Part shown: positions 62,112 to 64,000 of the stretch, piece after piece
Layout of the letters: every line of letters starts with the position of its first letter
Position numbering within the stretch: position 1 is the stretch's first letter
Notes under the pieces: generated by a model
Seen by the model: only the letters and a program-made list of their open reading frames with translations
Database searches by the model: none
Told to the model about the DNA's origin: nothing
DNA from: Vibrio superstes
GTDB taxonomy: Bacteria; Pseudomonadota; Gammaproteobacteria; Enterobacterales; Vibrionaceae
Direction of reading: 5' to 3'
NCBI RefSeq assembly: GCF_003569005.1
Contig: NZ_BCUR01000004.1
Location: 1,390,003 to 1,454,002, forward strand
Length of the DNA stretch: 64,000 bases
Translations under genes and position numbers: made by a program

Positions 62112-63494
62112 ATGGACCCACCCTTTACACGGCGTCACAATGCGCCAAGATGAAGTTGAACAAACAAGCATCTAAATAAGGGTAGGTCCACATGACAAAT
62201 GTAACGGTCGGATTAGATATTGCCAAGAATGTTTTTCATGCAGTGTTCGTCACATCACGCGGAAAAATCACTCGCAAGAAGCAACTTAAGCGAGCTACGA
62301 CACTTTCATTCTTTGCCAAATTGACACCTCAAGTGATTGCCATTGAAGCCTGTGGTGCCTCTAATCACTTGGCTCGGGAGCTCATCAAGCTTGGGCATAA
62401 GGTTAAACTCGTCCCTCCACAACATGTCACTTCATATCGTCGTAAAAATAAGAATGACTACAACGACGCAGAAGCGATAGCGGAAGCCGCACAACGTGAC
62501 AATATGACGTTTGTACCGATAAAAACCATTGATCAACAAGACGCTCAAATGTACCTGCGTATTAGGCAACGCTTGATTAAGCAACGCACTCAACTAATGA
62601 ACCAGATACGAGGATTACTGCTTGAGTATGGGCTCTGTATGAATCGAGGTATCTCAGCCTTGCGTAGGTCCGTTCCTGAGTTCTTAGAAGACTCAGGTAA
62701 CGAACTGACCTGGGTCGCTAGAGAGTTGTTCAATGAACTGTACCTGGAGTTCTTGTCCTTAAACGACCGTATTGAACAGGTCGAGAGCAAGCTAAAGGCT
62801 TTTGCTAAAGAAAATTATGTCTGTCAGATAGCGCAAAGTGTCGTGGGTATCGGACCTATCACCGCGCTAGCGTTGTATGCAGCCATTGGGAAAGGGACAC
62901 AGTTTAAAAGTGGTCGACACTTCTCTGCTTGGTGTGGTCTGGTTCCGAGACAGTTCTCAACTGGAGGGAAATCTCAACTGTATGGCATCACCAAGAAAGG
63001 TAACGTCGTACTCAGAGCGCTTCTGATACACGGAGCGAGGAGTGTACTCCAATATGCAGATAGGAAAGAAGACAAGGTGAGCGTCTGGGCAACTAAGCTG
63101 AAGCATGAGAAAAGCTTCAACAAAGCCTGTGTAGCGTTAGCGAATAAGTTGGCACGCATTGTCTGGGCTGTGATTACACACAATAAACCGTACCAACTTA
63201 AAGAAGCATAACTTGATAGTGCTAACGCTTTAAAAAGTAAGGAATTAACCAGTTAAATAACACTCATCGTCAGTTGCGAAACATTTTACATCGATGGTTA
63301 GCGGTCATCCCGCCCCAGTGAAACTCTGACACCGTCATTGGCTCATCAGAAGCCGTGGGAATGATAAAGAGCATTGGGTGCAGATTACATCAAGGCCATG
63401 AGCACGATAGAGCTCAGTAAACAGGCCGAATATATGAACGACAATGACTCAATAACCAAGAATGTAAAATGACTTGCAAACTGGGTGGGTCCAT
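62112..63494. mobile_element. IS110-family insertion sequence, IS1111-like
   Basis: About 1.38 kb. A short terminal inverted repeat ATGGACCCACCC (62112-62123) and GGGTGGGTCCAT (63483-63494) brackets the transposase gene. The presence of end inverted repeats points to the IS1111 subgroup rather than classical IS110. It is inserted just beside the GCGGGAAT hairpin of a REP-like repeat. Exact edges uncertain by a few bases. Confidence 0.75.
62192..63211 (+). CDS. IS110-family transposase
   Basis: A 339-residue DEDD-type transposase (not DDE). The N-terminal RuvC-like catalytic domain begins VTVGLDIAKNVFHAVF (first Asp) with IAIEACGASNHLAREL and KNDYNDAEAIAEA (Asp-rich). The C-terminal transposase_20 domain shows VVGIGPITALALYAAIG and FSAWCGLVPRQFSTGGK, with a Ser-bearing loop. 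The gene is intact. Confidence 0.93.
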   Translation: MTNVTVGLDIAKNVFHAVFVTSRGKITRKKQLKRATTLSFFAKLTPQVIAIEACGASNHLARELIKLGHKVKLVPPQHVTSYRRKNKNDYNDAEAIAEAAQRDNMTFVPIKTIDQQDAQMYLRIRQRLIKQRTQLMNQIRGLLLEYGLCMNRGISALRRSVPEFLEDSGNELTWVARELFNELYLEFLSLNDRIEQVESKLKAFAKENYVCQIAQSVVGIGPITALALYAAIGKGTQFKSGRHFSAWCGLVPRQFSTGGKSQLYGITKKGNVVLRALLIHGARSVLQYADRKEDKVSVWATKLKHEKSFNKACVALANKLARIVWAVITHNKPYQLKEA

Positions 63495-63585
63495 ATATGA
63501 CGCTATAGTTGCCAGGACTGAATGATATGAGCTCAATAAACTAAAACCCCGTGTCTACTTTCACGGGGTCATATCAATCTCCCAG
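63212..63585. other. IS right end and spacer
   Basis: It contains the IS right end (to 63494), then the displaced tail of the REP-like repeat (GACGCTATAGTTGC) and a hairpin ACCCCGTG (63546-63553) / CACGGGGT (63562-63569). No gene is visible. Confidence 0.5.
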
Positions 63586-63735
63586 CTCCAAGATTGAAGC
63601 TTTCAGCTACAAGTCTCTTCTTGATATTAGTCATCCCCAAGCGCTTTTCTGGGCCAGCACTCTGGTCGGGGATCTGTTTCCTCGCGCAATCAGATTCCCG
63701 CTAACAACATGCGGGAATGACGCTATAGTTGCTTT
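63586..63735. repeat. REP-like repeat, copy 2
   Basis: AGCTCCAAGATTGAAGC opens it; the hairpin ATTCCCGC (63694-63701) / GCGGGAAT (63711-63718) and the ATCCCC...GGGGAT arms match copy 1. Followed by GACGCTATAGTTGC, the same tail displaced in copy 1. Confidence 0.85.
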
Positions 63736-63786
63736 ATGGGGTTATGTCAGACTCCCAGCTTCAAGCTGAGAGCTAACAGCGAGAGC

Positions 63787-64000
63787 TTAGTCTCTCTCTT
63801 CAAACACTACCGCACTCCACGGTGGCACAATAGCCACATCATCAACCATTTCCGTGCCGTTTGCTAACGAGAAGGGACCAAGTTGAGAGTGGAAGCGGTG
63901 AGGCTTAAAGCTGCTCATGTTCAATTGATCTATGGTTTGAATGTCGTTGCGTGCGTTGATCACCACCACAATTCGCTTGCGCTGCGGATCTAGGTTCTTA
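63787..64000 (-). CDS. Probable pullulanase-type alpha-1,6-glucosidase, C-terminal end (runs off window)
   Basis: Partial gene on the minus strand; the reading frame is open past the right edge. The visible 71 residues include KRIVVVINARNDIQTIDQL and end VAIVPPWSAVVFEERD. A terminal beta-sandwich ending in V-P-P/A-x-x-x-A-V-F, with a preceding RIVVVINA strand, is typical of the last domain of pullulanases and other amylolytic enzymes. No catalytic residues are in view, so the assignment is tentative. Confidence 0.6.
   Translation of the reverse strand, partial: KNLDPQRKRIVVVINARNDIQTIDQLNMSSFKPHRFHSQLGPFSLANGTEMVDDVAIVPPWSAVVFEERD

Overview
The window looks like a Vibrio (or close Vibrionaceae) chromosome segment. 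Supporting signs are the thrS-infC-rpmI-rplT translation operon, pheST, many protein families typical of vibrios (DUF3332, DUF3581, DUF4144, DUF3080), VCR-like integron attC sites, and REP-like repeats with GCGGGAAT hairpins. All assignments were made by eye from the sequence; no database search was run.

Region 1 (1 to about 17.5 kb) is an accessory metabolic island. It holds an aldehyde dehydrogenase, an iron-type alcohol dehydrogenase and two paralogous modules in opposite orientation. Each module contains a DUF4345 membrane protein, a secreted sulfatase and a radical-SAM anaerobic sulfatase maturase (anSME). Both sulfatases carry a serine-type active-site motif in which the usual proline is valine (S-x-V-x-R). 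Between and beside the modules are a NemR-like TetR repressor, an NAD(P)-binding protein, a chalcone-isomerase-like secreted protein, two paralogous DUF302 lipoproteins, two outer-membrane barrel proteins and a DUF3332 lipoprotein. Five copies of an imperfect inverted repeat, roughly (A/C)NNGAC-N6-GTC(G/T)GT, lie upstream of the alcohol dehydrogenase, the first maturase, the repressor itself, the epimerase-like gene and the chalcone-isomerase-like gene. This suggests one regulon under the local repressor. The island ends at two insertion sequences: an IS1202-type ISNCY element and an IS30-family element.

Region 2 (21 to 33.6 kb) is mixed: a PHP-domain lipoprotein, a YdjM-type membrane protein, a homocysteine methyltransferase-like enzyme, a HAD phosphatase, a GH4 6-phospho-glucosidase with a divergent LysR regulator, a DUF3581 protein, a radical-SAM protein, and a LysR/DUF1330 pair.

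Region 3 (33.7 to 50.3 kb) is core: thrS, infC (rare AUU start), rpmI and rplT; then regulators and enzymes, a DUF3080/DUF2339 pair, pheS-pheT, and a DEAD-box helicase followed by a YwbE-family gene.

Region 4 (50.3 to 56.4 kb) is a small integron cassette array. It has eight recognisable attC sites and genes for acetyltransferases, P-loop kinases, a YnfA-like protein, DUF2200 and a VOC protein. No working integrase is present. On the minus strand at the left edge there is a decayed integron-integrase C-terminus, correctly oriented relative to the array. A second, more decayed copy, together with a second YwbE gene, closes the right edge.

Region 5 (56.4 to 64 kb) has small metabolic and modification genes (YkgJ-like, GNAT, flavin reductase-like, PhzF, ASCH, RsuA-like, NUDIX), two small exported proteins, and an IS110/IS1111-type element lodged in one of two copies of a REP-like repeat. 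The last feature is the C-terminal end of a probable pullulanase-type enzyme that runs off the window.
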